Source of the DNA: Chanos chanos
Lineage: Eukaryota > Chordata > Actinopteri > Gonorynchiformes > Chanidae
Direction: 5' to 3'
Assembly (NCBI RefSeq): GCF_902362185.1
Contig: NC_044496.1
Span: 4,093,772 to 4,157,771 of the forward strand
Length of the DNA: 64,000 nt
In this document: positions 47,224 through 56,104 of the stretch, in pieces
Position numbering within the stretch: position 1 is the first letter of the stretch
How the letters are laid out: each line of letters begins with the position of its first letter
The notes under the pieces: generated by a model
Database searches by the model: none
Seen by the model: the letters and a program-made list of their open reading frames with translations, nothing else
Told to the model about the DNA's origin: nothing
Made by a program: the position numbers and the translations under genes

Positions 47224-47860
47224 TGCCGGGTTCAGACTACTCGAATTCAACCCGATTTTGACACAATTATGTTGTCGCGGACAAACTTCCAGCGTCAGAC
47301 CGGAATATGTGCGTCGGGAACGACAAACGGGCATCTTTACTACTTGCAGTGTGACATCATCTAAGAACAGCGATGTGGCGTCTAGGACGCCACACAACAC
47401 TCCGACAAAAAGTCTAGCACAGGGGTCTCAAACTCCAGTCCTGGAGGGCCGGGGTCCTGCTGTTTTCCTTGTAGATCAACTAAATAGAATCTCTGATTGG
47501 CTGAAGAGTGTCCACACCTGTTTTCAAGGTGAAAATCAACAGGTAACTAAGAGGTGAAAACAAAAATCACTAGGACCCCGGCCCTCCAGGACCGGGGTTT
47601 GAGACCCCTGGTCTAGCATGTCAGAATTTTTTGTACTTTCCTGCCTAGTTTGACATCTTCTACGTCGATACGTCCCTTGACGACAATTCTTGACCCTCCT
47701 CCCGGACGATATATGAACTCTGCTAATGTATGCTGATTGGTCGGTTTTACGACTGATTGCGAATGTAATACTAAACTAACTATTCATTGCGGCGTTAATG
47801 ACTGCTGCACGCTGTCATTAAAATAGCTTAAGTGTCGTGGTTTAAGTGTCGTGTTCTTGG
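47224..47860 (-). mobile_element. PIF/Harbinger-type non-autonomous DNA transposon, copy A (right end uncertain)
   Basis: The left end TGCCGGGTTCAGACTAC is directly preceded by TAA, the PIF/Harbinger target-site type. From there the sequence matches, in reverse complement, the right half of copy B at 50860-51513, including words such as ATGATGTCACACT and CAGCGATGTGACGTC in diverged form, and CCTGCCTAGTTTGACATCT. The match fades after about 47720 and no clean right terminus is visible; a degenerate end near 47862 (TTGGCAT) is a guess. It carries no transposase ORF. A 191-bp hAT miniature element is inserted within it at 47420-47610. Confidence 0.55.
47420..47610 (+). mobile_element. hAT-type MITE, 191 bp, nested in Harbinger copy A
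   Basis: Terminal inverted repeats CAGGGGTCTCAAACTCCAG and, at the right end, GGTTTGAGACCCCTG face each other, and pairing continues inward through CCTGGAGGGCCGGGGTCCT. The element is flanked by the perfect 8-bp direct repeat GTCTAGCA (47412-47419 and 47611-47618), the hAT target duplication length. The interior is the reverse complement, diverged, of the 3616-3806 copy. It is non-coding and needs an autonomous hAT transposase elsewhere. Confidence 0.9.
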
Positions 47861-48371
47861 CATATCTACACGATACATGAATTGAGAGATGAAATTAAAA
47901 TAAAGCCGAATTTAAGATATATTTTGTTGTTTTTAGTCTGCATCCCACATATGGCTGTAAATGCCGTAAAGCCGTAATGCCGTAGGGTGGCTCTTGGTGC
48001 GTAACGTTACAGATACTTACAGAGATGTATTTTACTGCAATTTAAAAACCGTATAAAAATCTAAAAATGCAGCGATCTCTATTGTATCGACCCCGTATAT
48101 CGAAAACATTGTGAAATTTGCAAGAAAAAAAATTTTACCCCATGAAAGTAACATTTTTGGGGGTACAGCTCCATAGGCCCCCATTCATTCTGAACTTACT
48201 CGTGAACTTCCTATGAAACAGGAGGTTCTGAGAGTGGAAGTTCTCTCCTATTTAGAAATTCTCTGGTTCACTTAAAAGATTGGGGAAAGGGAATTGGCCC
48301 AACCTGCAGCACAAGTACTTGCTCCTGGTAGGCCTTTTGGACTGAGCTTTCGGACATTGACAACACTGCAC
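47861..48371. other. Unassigned DNA between Harbinger copy A and the minisatellite
   Basis: AT-rich sequence with repeated GCCGTAA words near 47965-47985. No gene was seen. An acceptor-like CTCCTGGTAG near 48330 precedes an open frame (WTELSDIDNTALL) that leads into the minisatellite, so its last part may be an intron of the unidentified gene fragment to the right. Confidence 0.35.
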
Positions 48372-49085
48372 TGCTCCCTGCTCCGCTGGACCAGCCATCC
48401 CCAGCCGTCAGTGCTTCATCTCCTGCTCCACTGGACCAGCCATCCCCAGATCTAAGCGCTCCATCTCCTGCTCCGCTGGACCAGCCATCCCCAGTCCTAA
48501 GCGCTCCATCTCCTGCTACACTAGACCAGCCATCTCCAGCCCTTAGCTCTCCATCTCCTGCTCTGCTAGACCAGCCATCCCCAGCCGTCAGTGCTCCATC
48601 TCCTGCTCCGCTGGACCAGCCACCCCCAGCCGTCAGTGCTCCATCTCCTGCTCCACTGGACCAGCCATCCCCAGCCGTCAGTGCTCCATCTCCTGCTCCG
48701 CTGGACCAGCCATCCCCAGCCCTCAGCGCTCCATCTCCTGCTACACTAGACGAGCCATCCCCAGCCGTCAGTGCTCCATCTCCTGCTCTGCTCCGCTGGA
48801 CCAGCCATCCCCAGCCCTCAGCGCTCCATCTCCTGCTACACTAGACCAGCCATCCCCAGCCGTCAGTGCTCCATCTCCTGCTCCGCTGGACCAGCCATCC
48901 CCAGCCGTCAGTGCTCCATCTCCTGCTCCGCTGGACCAGCCATCCCCAGCCCTCAGCGCTCCATCTCCTGCTACACTAGACCAGCCATCCCCAGCCGTCA
49001 GTGCTCCATCTCCTGCTCCGCTGGACCAGCCATCCCCAGCCCTCAGCGCTCCATCTCCTGCTCTGCTACACTGGACCAGCTGTCA
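48372..49085 (+). repeat. 45-bp coding-type minisatellite, about 15.5 units
   Basis: Each 45-base unit reads, in one frame, as the 15-residue repeat SAPSPAPLDQPSPAV. Variants differ mainly at APL/ATL and at AV/AL/DL/VL positions. Alternation of the CCG/ACA and GTC/CTC variants in the later units suggests a higher-order, roughly two-unit repeat produced by unequal exchange. Two units contain an extra CTGCT, which breaks the frame between them, so the array as assembled cannot be read as one exon. The first units are preceded by an open frame, and the last merges into LDQLSKLPEEQL and a splice donor. Confidence 0.85.
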
Positions 49086-49523
49086 AAGTTGCCTGAAGAA
49101 CAGCTGGTAAGCAAGTTATTACTTCAAGCAGAAATGATCCTACACTACCCATGTAAATGTATCATAGACTGCATCTATCCAAATGATAAGTAATTAATCG
49201 CAATGATGCTGTGATTGTTTCCCTCATAACTGTTACTCATTATGTTTATGTTTACTATATTATTTCAGGCTGTAGATGAACACAAAATGCCAGGCATGGA
49301 CAGGGTGGACAACCTAGCTGAATACCTGGTGGAGCTGTGTCATGAGCCATCCCTAACATTTACCAACCAGCGGGCTGGCATGATTGTTAGCCTGTGGCAC
49401 AACCTGCTGCCATATGACCAACAACATGTAGGCTTTGCTGCACGGTTCCAAGAACGGCTCAACCAAGGCTGGTGCCGGGCTCCTAAAAACAAAAAGGAAT
49501 TCGCACTGGGTTGGAGCGCATGA
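49086..49523 (+). pseudogene. Fragment of an unidentified, probably multicopy, teleost protein gene
   Basis: The frame LDQLSKLPEEQL ends at a donor (CTG|GTAAGC, about 49107). After a 160-base intron, TATTTCAG opens a phase-compatible exon at 49269-49523. It encodes AVDEHKMPGMDRVDNLAEYL followed by VELCHEPSLTFTNQRAGMIV, then SLWHNLLPYDQQHVGFAARF, and stops after EFALGWSA. The block is hydrophilic to amphipathic, with evenly spaced Leu and Trp. From memory it resembles the LWQNLLxYDKQRVVYAARHQxRL region of uncharacterised repeated proteins in fish genomes, but I cannot name the family. The stop falls shortly before the tRNA-Ala gene and probably truncates the protein. With the frame loss in the repeat array this looks like a relic. 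Confidence 0.4.
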
Positions 49524-49565
49524 TGTACTTTGTTCTGAGTGCATCGGGTTCCCTCGTAGTGGCAA

Positions 49566-49638
49566 GGGGAATTAGCTCAAATGGTAGAGCGCTCGCTTAG
49601 CATGCGAGAGGTAGCGGGATCGATGCCCGCATTCTCCA
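49566..49638 (+). tRNA. tRNA-Ala (AGC)
   Basis: The 73-nt cloverleaf has acceptor stem GGGGAAT/ATTCTCC with discriminator A, D arm TAGCTCAAATGGTAGAGC, and anticodon arm CTCGC-TTAGCAT-GCGAG with anticodon AGC. The T arm GCGGG-ATCGATG-CCCGC contains the B box. A TTTTT Pol III terminator follows at about 49644-49648. It looks functional. Confidence 0.93.
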
Positions 49639-49760
49639 TAGTCTTTTTGCGCAATAGTGGCTAGTGCTACTGTGGGCGACCGGCTGCAAAATCTAAAGGG
49701 TTGCAACACATAGGGCTCAGTCAGCGTGTCATTCTCACGGATGCGTCAAAAACAACGCGC

Positions 49761-49832
49761 AGGTTCCACCGAGATTTGAACTCGGATCGCTGGATTCAGA
49801 GTCCAGAGTGCTAACCATTACACCATGATAAC
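49761..49832 (-). pseudogene. tRNA-Gln (CTG) copy with a damaged acceptor stem
   Basis: It is identical to the intact tRNA-Gln at 50531-50602 through the T, anticodon and most of the D arm, including anticodon CTG. The 5' acceptor strand reads GTTATC instead of GGTTCC, leaving about three mismatches against the 3' strand. A T-run terminator lies just downstream on the - strand (AAAAA at about 49749-49753). It is probably a non-functional duplicate of the block 50320-50711. Confidence 0.8.
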
Positions 49833-49950
49833 GTAATATTAACACAGACATCCCCGGTACAAGGGCGTTGTGACCTATAACTACTATTTTGGAGAGGGTA
49901 AATTGTATTTCTGTATGCAAAGAAGAGCCTCACATCAAAATGCCGAAACC

Positions 49951-50319
49951 AAAACAATGAGAAAAAAATAACAGATAGAGAGCTAAAAAGTAATTTAGCC
50001 CATCGCCAGCAGCACGGGGGTTTCCAAATACATCGATAACCAATGCTAGCTGCTAGCTAGCTGAAGGAAAAAGAAAACCAATTCCGATTCAGTCAAGACG
50101 AACAAGTAGGCAACATGTTTTCAAAGTAGCTGTAATTACTGAATCTGTTTGAGTCCATAGTATCTGTCCAGCAGTCCAGCTATCTTAAAAGTCGTTTTCA
50201 CTTTTTTTTTCTTAACAGAAAAGGGGCCTGAGAAGTTTCTTGGCTCTGAGTTAATCCCTGCCAACATTTGGAGGTTGTCTGTTGGCAGACTGGTTGAGTT
50301 CATATAATCAGTTAGATAG
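49951..50319. other. Spacer between the two tRNA blocks
   Basis: AT-rich unique sequence containing GCTAGCTGCTAGCTAGCTG near 50046 and a short T run at about 50203. No gene was seen. Confidence 0.6.
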
Positions 50320-50388
50320 GGGGAATTAGCTTAAATGGTAGAGTGCTCCCTTAGTATGTGAGAGAGGATTCGATACCCGCATTCTGCA
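50320..50388 (+). pseudogene. tRNA-Ala-derived pseudogene
   Basis: The copy of the 49566 tRNA-Ala keeps GGGGAATTAGCTTAAATGG and CCCGCATTCTGCA. The variable/T-arm junction is shortened by several bases, the anticodon loop now reads TTAGTAT, and the stems are mismatched. At 69 nt it should not fold as a normal tRNA. Confidence 0.85.
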
Positions 50389-50530
50389 AACTCTTTTTGC
50401 ACAACAGTGACTGTTCAGTAATACTGTGGAGTAGCACTTTAGTCACTGGGTAGCTGCAAAATCCACATGGTTGCAACCCACAGGGCTCAGTCGGCGTATC
50501 GTCTTAATGGATGCCTCCAAAATAACGTGC

Positions 50531-50602
50531 AGGTTCCACCGAGATTTGAACTCGGATCGCTGGATTCAGAGTCCAGAGTGCTAACCATTACACCATGGAA
50601 CC
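50531..50602 (-). tRNA. tRNA-Gln (CTG)
   Basis: The 72-nt gene on the - strand has acceptor GGTTCCA/TGGAACC, D arm with GGTGTAATGGTTAGCAC, anticodon stem CTGGA/TCCAG around loop CTCTGAA with anticodon CTG, and T arm CCGAG-TTCAAAT-CTCGG. AAAA on the + strand at about 50518-50522 supplies the terminator. It looks functional. Confidence 0.93.
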
Positions 50603-50701
50603 GTAACCACGTAAGGTTTTAACGCGTGTTGTGACACATAACTACTATTTTGAAGAGGGTAAATCGTATGTCTCTATGCAAAGAAGAGCCTCACGTCAAA
50701 A

Positions 50702-50774
50702 TGCCGAAACCCGGGATCGAACCAGGGACCTTTAGATCTTCAGTCTAACGCTCTCCCAACTGAGCTATTTCGGC
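50702..50774 (-). tRNA. tRNA-Phe (GAA)
   Basis: The 73-nt gene on the - strand has acceptor GCCGAAA/TTTCGGC with discriminator A, A box TAGCTCAGTTGGGAGAGC, anticodon loop CTGAAGA with anticodon GAA, and T arm with GGTTCGATCCC. AAAA directly on its 3' side gives a terminator. Confidence 0.95.
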
Positions 50775-50859
50775 TATGACGTAAAGCGTGACGTACTGGT
50801 ACATAGGAATGCAATTATACAGCCGGTTGTCGTGAATGAGCAACCCATCTTTGATTTAA

Positions 50860-51513
50860 TGCCGGGATCAGACTACACGATATTTTTGTCTTTCACGATG
50901 GTCGCCATGTCAGATTGGGCTATCATAGTGCCATAAATTCTTGCCATGGCTTGGCCAGGAGACAGGCAATATTACAAGTACGACCCTGACCAGTAATTAT
51001 GTGCTGCCTTTCACGACCTTGCGCGAGTTCATAGGTCGTCCGGGAGGACGATTCTCATTCATCCTATTGATCAACGTCAAGAAACGTGTCGTAGGAGATG
51101 TCAAACTAGGCAGGAAAACACAAAAAATTCTGACATGCCAGACTCTTTCTACTAGTGGCCATAAACCTGTATAACTCCTCCCCCTTCTGTAGGGCTGACA
51201 GCTGAAACATCAGACACTTCTTATAGTTTTTATGTTAGGCACTGATGTTATATTTATTACTTCATTGTCTTCTGTTTATACGTTGTAATTTTTGAGCAAC
51301 CTTTGGCACAAGCATTTTACCTCGGGATAAATAAAGTTCTGTCTTATCTTATCACATCTTTTCGTCGGGGTGTCGTGGAGCGTCCCAGACGTCACATCGC
51401 TGTTCTTAGATGATGTCACACTACAGGGCGTTTTCGTGCCCAATGCTGGAAGTTTGTCCGTGACGACAAAATCTTGTCAAAATCGGGCTGAATTCGTGTA
51501 GACTGCGCTGGCA
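50860..51513 (+). mobile_element. PIF/Harbinger-type non-autonomous DNA transposon, copy B
   Basis: The ends are imperfect inverted repeats: TGCCGGGATCAGACTACACG at the left, and at the right the complement of TGCCAGCGCAGTCTACACG. They are flanked by the direct repeat TAA (857-859 and 514-516 in the last three digits), the TWA target of PIF/Harbinger. There is no transposase ORF. The element is interrupted by about 215 bp ending in AATAAAGTTCTGTCTTATC at 51144-51358. It lies inverted relative to copy A at 47224, with the tRNA cluster between them. Confidence 0.75.
51144..51358 (+). mobile_element. Short insertion inside Harbinger copy B, probably a truncated LINE 3' end
   Basis: Comparison with copy A shows extra sequence between GCCAGAC and TTTTCGTCGG. 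It ends in CTCGGGATAAATAAAG followed by TCTTATCTTATC, the type of A-rich end plus short tandem tail seen on L2/CR1- or Rex-like LINEs of fish. Only the 3' part is present, as expected for 5'-truncated retroposition. The family is not certain and no clear target duplication was seen. Confidence 0.45.
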
Positions 51514-51536
51514 TAACGATATGAGAAGAAAACGTG

Positions 51537-51610
51537 TGGCCCGTACGGGGATCGAACCCGCGACCTTGGCGTTATTAGCACCACGCTCTAACCAACTGAG
51601 CTAACCGGCC
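51537..51610 (-). tRNA. tRNA-Ile (AAT)
   Basis: The 74-nt gene on the - strand has acceptor GGCCGGT paired with the 3' strand ACGGGCC (one G-T pair), A box TAGCTCAGTTGGTTAGAGC, anticodon loop CTAATAA with anticodon AAT, and T arm CGGGTTCGATCCC. AAAA on the + strand at about 51529-51532 gives the terminator. It sits 24 bp right of Harbinger copy B. Confidence 0.94.
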
Positions 51611-52560
51611 TATACAATACATTATAATAGCTCTATTTTTGTCGTCATTGTAGTATACTCAGTTATCTTTGGTCTGAGAATTTGATTTGTAAAAAGTATA
51701 GGCTATGTTTCATAATGGCGATTTCAAAACCCCTTCGTCCTTGTAGAACCACCATATATGTGCTTACCTACATAGCTTCCAAATATAGTAGGCATTTTTG
51801 AAATGATTATCACTCTGAATATCACAACTATCTTTTGTTACAACAGCGCAGCATAGGTGGTTGACTGTAGATCGACACTACACAGTCGTTGGTACATTTT
51901 GGGTAGTTTTTGAAAACAAATAAAATTGGGGATTTTGGTAAATTTATACTTTATAGTCATTCTGAGATGTTAAGTGTGACTTGACCATCTTCCTTATGCA
52001 ACTCTTCTGCAGACAAATTAATTTCTCAGTCACAAGTTACATTTTCTATGTAATGAACATTTCATCTGCCTTCATAATCAAAGTACATACTAAAACAAAA
52101 CTTAAATTATACATCAGTTAAACATAATATACCGTTTCAGTCAGCAGTTAATGATCTCATCGTTAACTTTCAATATCATTTCATCATAATCGCATTCGGA
52201 GAAACTGCTGTCCGAAAATCAGGGTGGTTTGGCAGCCTTCCTGATCGACTCCAGTGGATCGACGCTTTCACGGTTTGAAAATAATTTCTGTAAAGAACCG
52301 CGTACTTTCCAAATTCAAACATACAGGCTTACCGAAATGTTTTGAGAGATAGCGAGGGAGAGAGAGAGTGAATACAAGAGACCAGAAAATGACGTTGGAA
52401 AGAAGTGTAAGACTAATGGAAGAGTAACAGAGGACTACAGAAGGGGACAGTTATATGGGAGCCAACACAGCTAAGCTAAAAGTTCCAAAAAGCAACCATG
52501 ATCCCCTAGATGCAATTTTGCAGACAAGAAAGAGAGAGCAAACGGTATTCAGAATAGCAT
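51611..52560. other. Intergenic DNA between tRNA-Ile and the BCL2L10 3' end
   Basis: AT-rich unique sequence with no ORF of interest and no repeat recognised. Confidence 0.6.
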
Positions 52561-52561
52561 T

Positions 52562-53421
52562 TTTATTTTATTAAGAAAGTGTTAAATAAATTAAATGATG
52601 TAAAAATATAATGTTTTGTCAAATGGGAAATTGTCTAAAGGTAACAATTTGTTCTTAAATGGTAAATAAATAATTTTATAAACTAAATTGGTCACTTGTG
52701 TCAATGAAACAAAGAAATGCTTGATATTTTACAAGCCAGCACCTTGAAAACTCCTTAAGGTTATGTATAAAATATATTACGTAAACAAATGTTTTTTGTT
52801 TTTGTTTTTTTTTAAACCAGCTGTCATGAGAAAAATGATATGAAATGAAAGTGGCTGTGGTTTACACACTCATATAAATATATTAATTTAGCATGTTTCT
52901 ATGCTTCAGAATGGTTTTCTACACATCAAAACAACAGTGGTCAACAAAATGTAGTAGCTTTCAGAAACATGAAACCAAACTGACTGACAGGAAGAAAGAA
53001 CAGAAAAGAAGAACTAAAACGGAGCCCTGGGGTCGCTTTTCCTTTTGGTTCCATTATTACTTAATGAGAACTGCTAGGGGCTATTACTGTGCAGGAATGG
53101 ACACAGAAATTCGTAACCAAAGCATGTAAAATCCAAAACATTAAAAAAAAAAATTGTTGTATGATATGCAAACCATCGCCAATTACATTATATCAGAAGG
53201 CCATATTTAATTGTTGTCGTTTTTTTTTTACAGTCAGGATCTACATGTGATCGGTTTGTTGTAATTTATGGGGAGAGTGCAAAGAAAACATTCAAGTGAA
53301 ACCATGTCTGTTTCCAAAAATCTTTTGACACACACAAACTTAAGTCAATAAAACCAGGACAAATAAAACGGTGAATGAGCCATGGATGAGAAAGAGCGAG
53401 AGAGAGAGAGAGAGCGGGCGG

Positions 53422-53516
<95 letters not shown>

Positions 53517-53517
53517 T

Positions 53518-53559
<42 letters not shown>

Positions 53560-53583
53560 AAAACAGAGGATTTTTGAGCAGGT
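52562..53583 (-). other. Probable BCL2L10 3'UTR with two overlapping poly-A signals
   Basis: On the - strand, the first clear AATAAA signals downstream of the BCL2L10 stop are two adjacent copies at about 52562-52572. They would give a 3'UTR of about 1 kb that includes the (CT)n tract at 53397-53557. The true end is not proven. Confidence 0.4.
53397..53557. repeat. (GA)n on +, (CU)n in the BCL2L10 3'UTR
   Basis: About 160 bp of almost pure GA with a few GGGA and GACA interruptions. It begins only 26 bases beyond the BCL2L10 stop codon. In the mRNA it would be a long (UC)n tract, a binding sequence for PTB- and PCBP-type proteins by known preference. Confidence 0.9.
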
Positions 53584-54774
53584 TCAGCGCACCAGGAGAA
53601 ATGTGAGGCCGGCAATGCCAACCCCAGCGGCCGCAAAAAGAGCTGTCTTCACCGACGACTCCACCTGGTTCGCTTCTGATGCACTGCGGAAAAATTTACA
53701 GAAACCCTCCTGCAAAAAAAAAGAAAGAAAAAAAAAAAAGAAAACGTTTAAGCAAAAACACAAAGCAGGAAGTAAACACTGAAGTTCAGGGGGAAGTCCA
53801 GCCTTTTTGCTTAATGAGCCCATTTTAATAATTAACCAAACTTCTCATAATTAAACGGTGAACACAAGTTACCTAATAAGTTACTTCAGTTGCCTGATCC
53901 AGGTTCTTTTTTTTTGCTGGTGATTTACATTTTGACTTTTGAGAGTGAAAATAGCTTAAACATCCTGTTGAAGACCAGCTGAAAAAGAAGCTGCTTTGTC
54001 CCACCTACTGTAAGAACGAATGAAAACGGCAACCAACCAAATTACAGGGCAAGTGAGAGAGAGTGGTTTTTGACCATAACTCCTCAGTAAGTGTTAAAAC
54101 AAGCACCTATGTCAAAAAGCAAGGGCCTCCTCCATAAGATATCAGACTTTTTCTAATATGCACTGATAACAGCCTATTTCAGTATGACATCAGACTGCAC
54201 AGCCCTTGTCCCAGCATATCAATGCAATGGATTACTAAAACATTTTCCAACAACTGAAACAGTTGGAAATATTTCTATCTATGGACTTTGACCTCAGTGA
54301 TTCGTAATTACATATAAATACTGATTATATGTTTAATTAGATATATATAGCTTGATGATGAAAATATTTTTTTATTGAAAAGAAAATCCTGGGTTTTGTG
54401 TCACATTTCATCTTTAGCCACTTTCTTTGTCAAATGACCCTCCCCCCCCCCCACACACACACAAATATATTTTTAACTCTCAAAACCCAAACAAAATGAA
54501 AAACAGCTCCAAGCAAGTTGCTTCGTTATGTGTTTGCAGAACAGCTGCATTCTAAAAAGCCACCTGCTGCCCTGGTCTAAAAGGGGCCAGGTGCTGAACA
54601 TTTGTCAGTGCACTAAAACAAATTCGTCTGTGGCCGTTGTACAAGCAGCTTTCTGTTTGAAGCATGGAAATCACCAGTGTGCCTCAACACAAAAGAGTCC
54701 ATGGCCAGCATCGACATGCAAGTCTGAAACACCTGATCTACTGCACTCCAGAACATTAGAAAAGGGAGAGTCTC

Positions 54775-54808
<34 letters not shown>

Positions 54809-56101
54809 CACCTGGCTGAACCCACAATACTACTTTAAGAGGGCTGTGTCACAAGCATATGAGGTTAGGTTGCATTGGCTGTAATTATGGCTAAAAAAAC
54901 AAAAAAAACAAAAACCTTTTCATTGAAGTACAGCACTCCCCTTTAATTTCATTCAGTGGCAATCTCTGACTTGGGATTTGGAGTTTATGCCTCTGTTTCA
55001 GCCAGGTCATGATAGACTTGGAGATGGTTTTTTTTTCCCTGCTTAGATTACTGTTACTTGGGTAGGACGTACATGTACAAAAATATATTTTATTTGTTAG
55101 AGCGGAGAGAATCTAACAAACACTCAAACACTTTAGCGAGTATTTCTGTTATTTTATCAAAGGTTTCTAAAGCAACAAACATTCCTAAAATTCTTTGGCC
55201 TGTATCACTCTCTAATCGTCCAGAGTGGAACCGCTGCATGACAAAAAAAGCTTTCTGAAAAAACCTTCCCTCAAATCCACACCAAACTTGTAATTTCTCA
55301 GGAACTGCAGGAATGCATTTTACACAAAGGACACATAAAATGTCCAAAAAAAAAAAGAGAGAAAAACCCCACACAAATAAATTCTTAGATTCAGCTCAAG
55401 CTGTGGTTAAAAAAAAGTCCCTGTGTCAGATAAAAGAGTATCATAGTCATTACACACAGACTCCCATCCCCTGTTGTTATGGCTGCAAGGATTTACGTGT
55501 GTGAGGATTTACTCCGCGCGACCGAATCGTTTGATCCTATCTCAGTCTGGTACAGGATCGTCCCTTGTCTTTTGTATGTAGTCTACTTGTGGCAGACTAC
55601 AGAAAAAAAAAACCTGTCTACACAGAGTAAAGGAATGTTTAACACTTGAAACTTTACAAGGCATTGAAGAAGTTAAAGATTACTCATCCTTACCCAGCCC
55701 TCGTTTTCCACAAGCCAATCTCGTTTTTCCCTTCCTAAATAGTCGGCTATGGTTTCCGCCAACTTCCGACAGCACAATTTATCCTCTCCCCTGGAAAACA
55801 GTTCACTGGCCAGCACTCCCGTAAAAGTGAAGAGGGACACGACCCTCCCCCAGTTTAGCTTTCCATCCCCTACAAGTTCCACCATCACTCTCCTAAGACA
55901 GGCGCTTGGATCCGAGCCGCAGGTGTCCAGGAACGTTTGGGAGAGGGAGCGGAACTTGGACTGATGCTGCTGCTCCATCTCCTTGGCCAAGTGTCTCATG
56001 GCTTGAGCTGACTCGCTGGGAGGTGTCCGTTGGATTCCGTTGCAGAAGTCGATGTAGTCTTCTGCCAACACCAGAGTCTCATCCTTCAACCAACAGGACA
56101 T
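53584..56101 (-). CDS. bcl2l10: BCL2-like protein 10 (BCL2L10 / Nrz / Boo family), complete, two coding exons
   Basis: Exon 1 runs 56101-55694 (136 codons) to the donor TGG|GTAAGG. Exon 2 runs 53709-53584 from a T-rich TTTGCAG acceptor and encodes 41 residues, so the protein has 177. BCL-2 fold features: BH4-like N-terminus [11 protein letters not shown]; a weak BH3 region [13 protein letters not shown] that lacks the usual GDE core; BH1 [23 protein letters not shown]2 [15 protein letters not shown], split by the intron at its Trp as in BCL-2 genes generally; and a C-terminal membrane anchor [20 protein letters not shown]. The zebrafish orthologue Nrz acts at the ER with IP3 receptors and at mitochondria, controlling calcium and survival. 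The position between MAPK6 and GNB5 confirms orthology. An acceptor CACAG lies four bases before the ATG, so a non-coding first exon exists upstream. Confidence 0.95.
54778..54805. repeat. (GT)n microsatellite in the BCL2L10 intron
   Basis: About 14 GT units in the 2-kb intron between the coding exons. The rest of the intron (53710-55693) is AT-rich unique sequence with short A runs. Confidence 0.9.
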
Positions 56102-56104
56102 ATT

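Larger units (their letters stand above)
49566..49950. repeat. tRNA block duplication, copy 1
   Basis: About 385 bp from the tRNA-Ala gene through tRNA-Gln to TGCCGAAACC align with 50320-50711 with many substitutions and a few indels. The match ends inside the last bases of tRNA-Phe: this copy keeps only the 11-base 3' remnant ATGCCGAAACC and lacks the rest of that gene. In copy 1 Ala is intact and Gln damaged; in copy 2 the reverse. Confidence 0.85.
50320..50711. repeat. tRNA block duplication, copy 2
   Basis: This is the partner of 49566-49950. It carries decayed tRNA-Ala, intact tRNA-Gln and then runs into the intact tRNA-Phe, whose 3' end is the duplication limit. Confidence 0.85.

Noticed and set aside
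48372-49085. CRISPR-like repeat array
   Set aside because: The 45-bp units are head-to-tail with no unique spacers, so this is a minisatellite in a eukaryotic genome.
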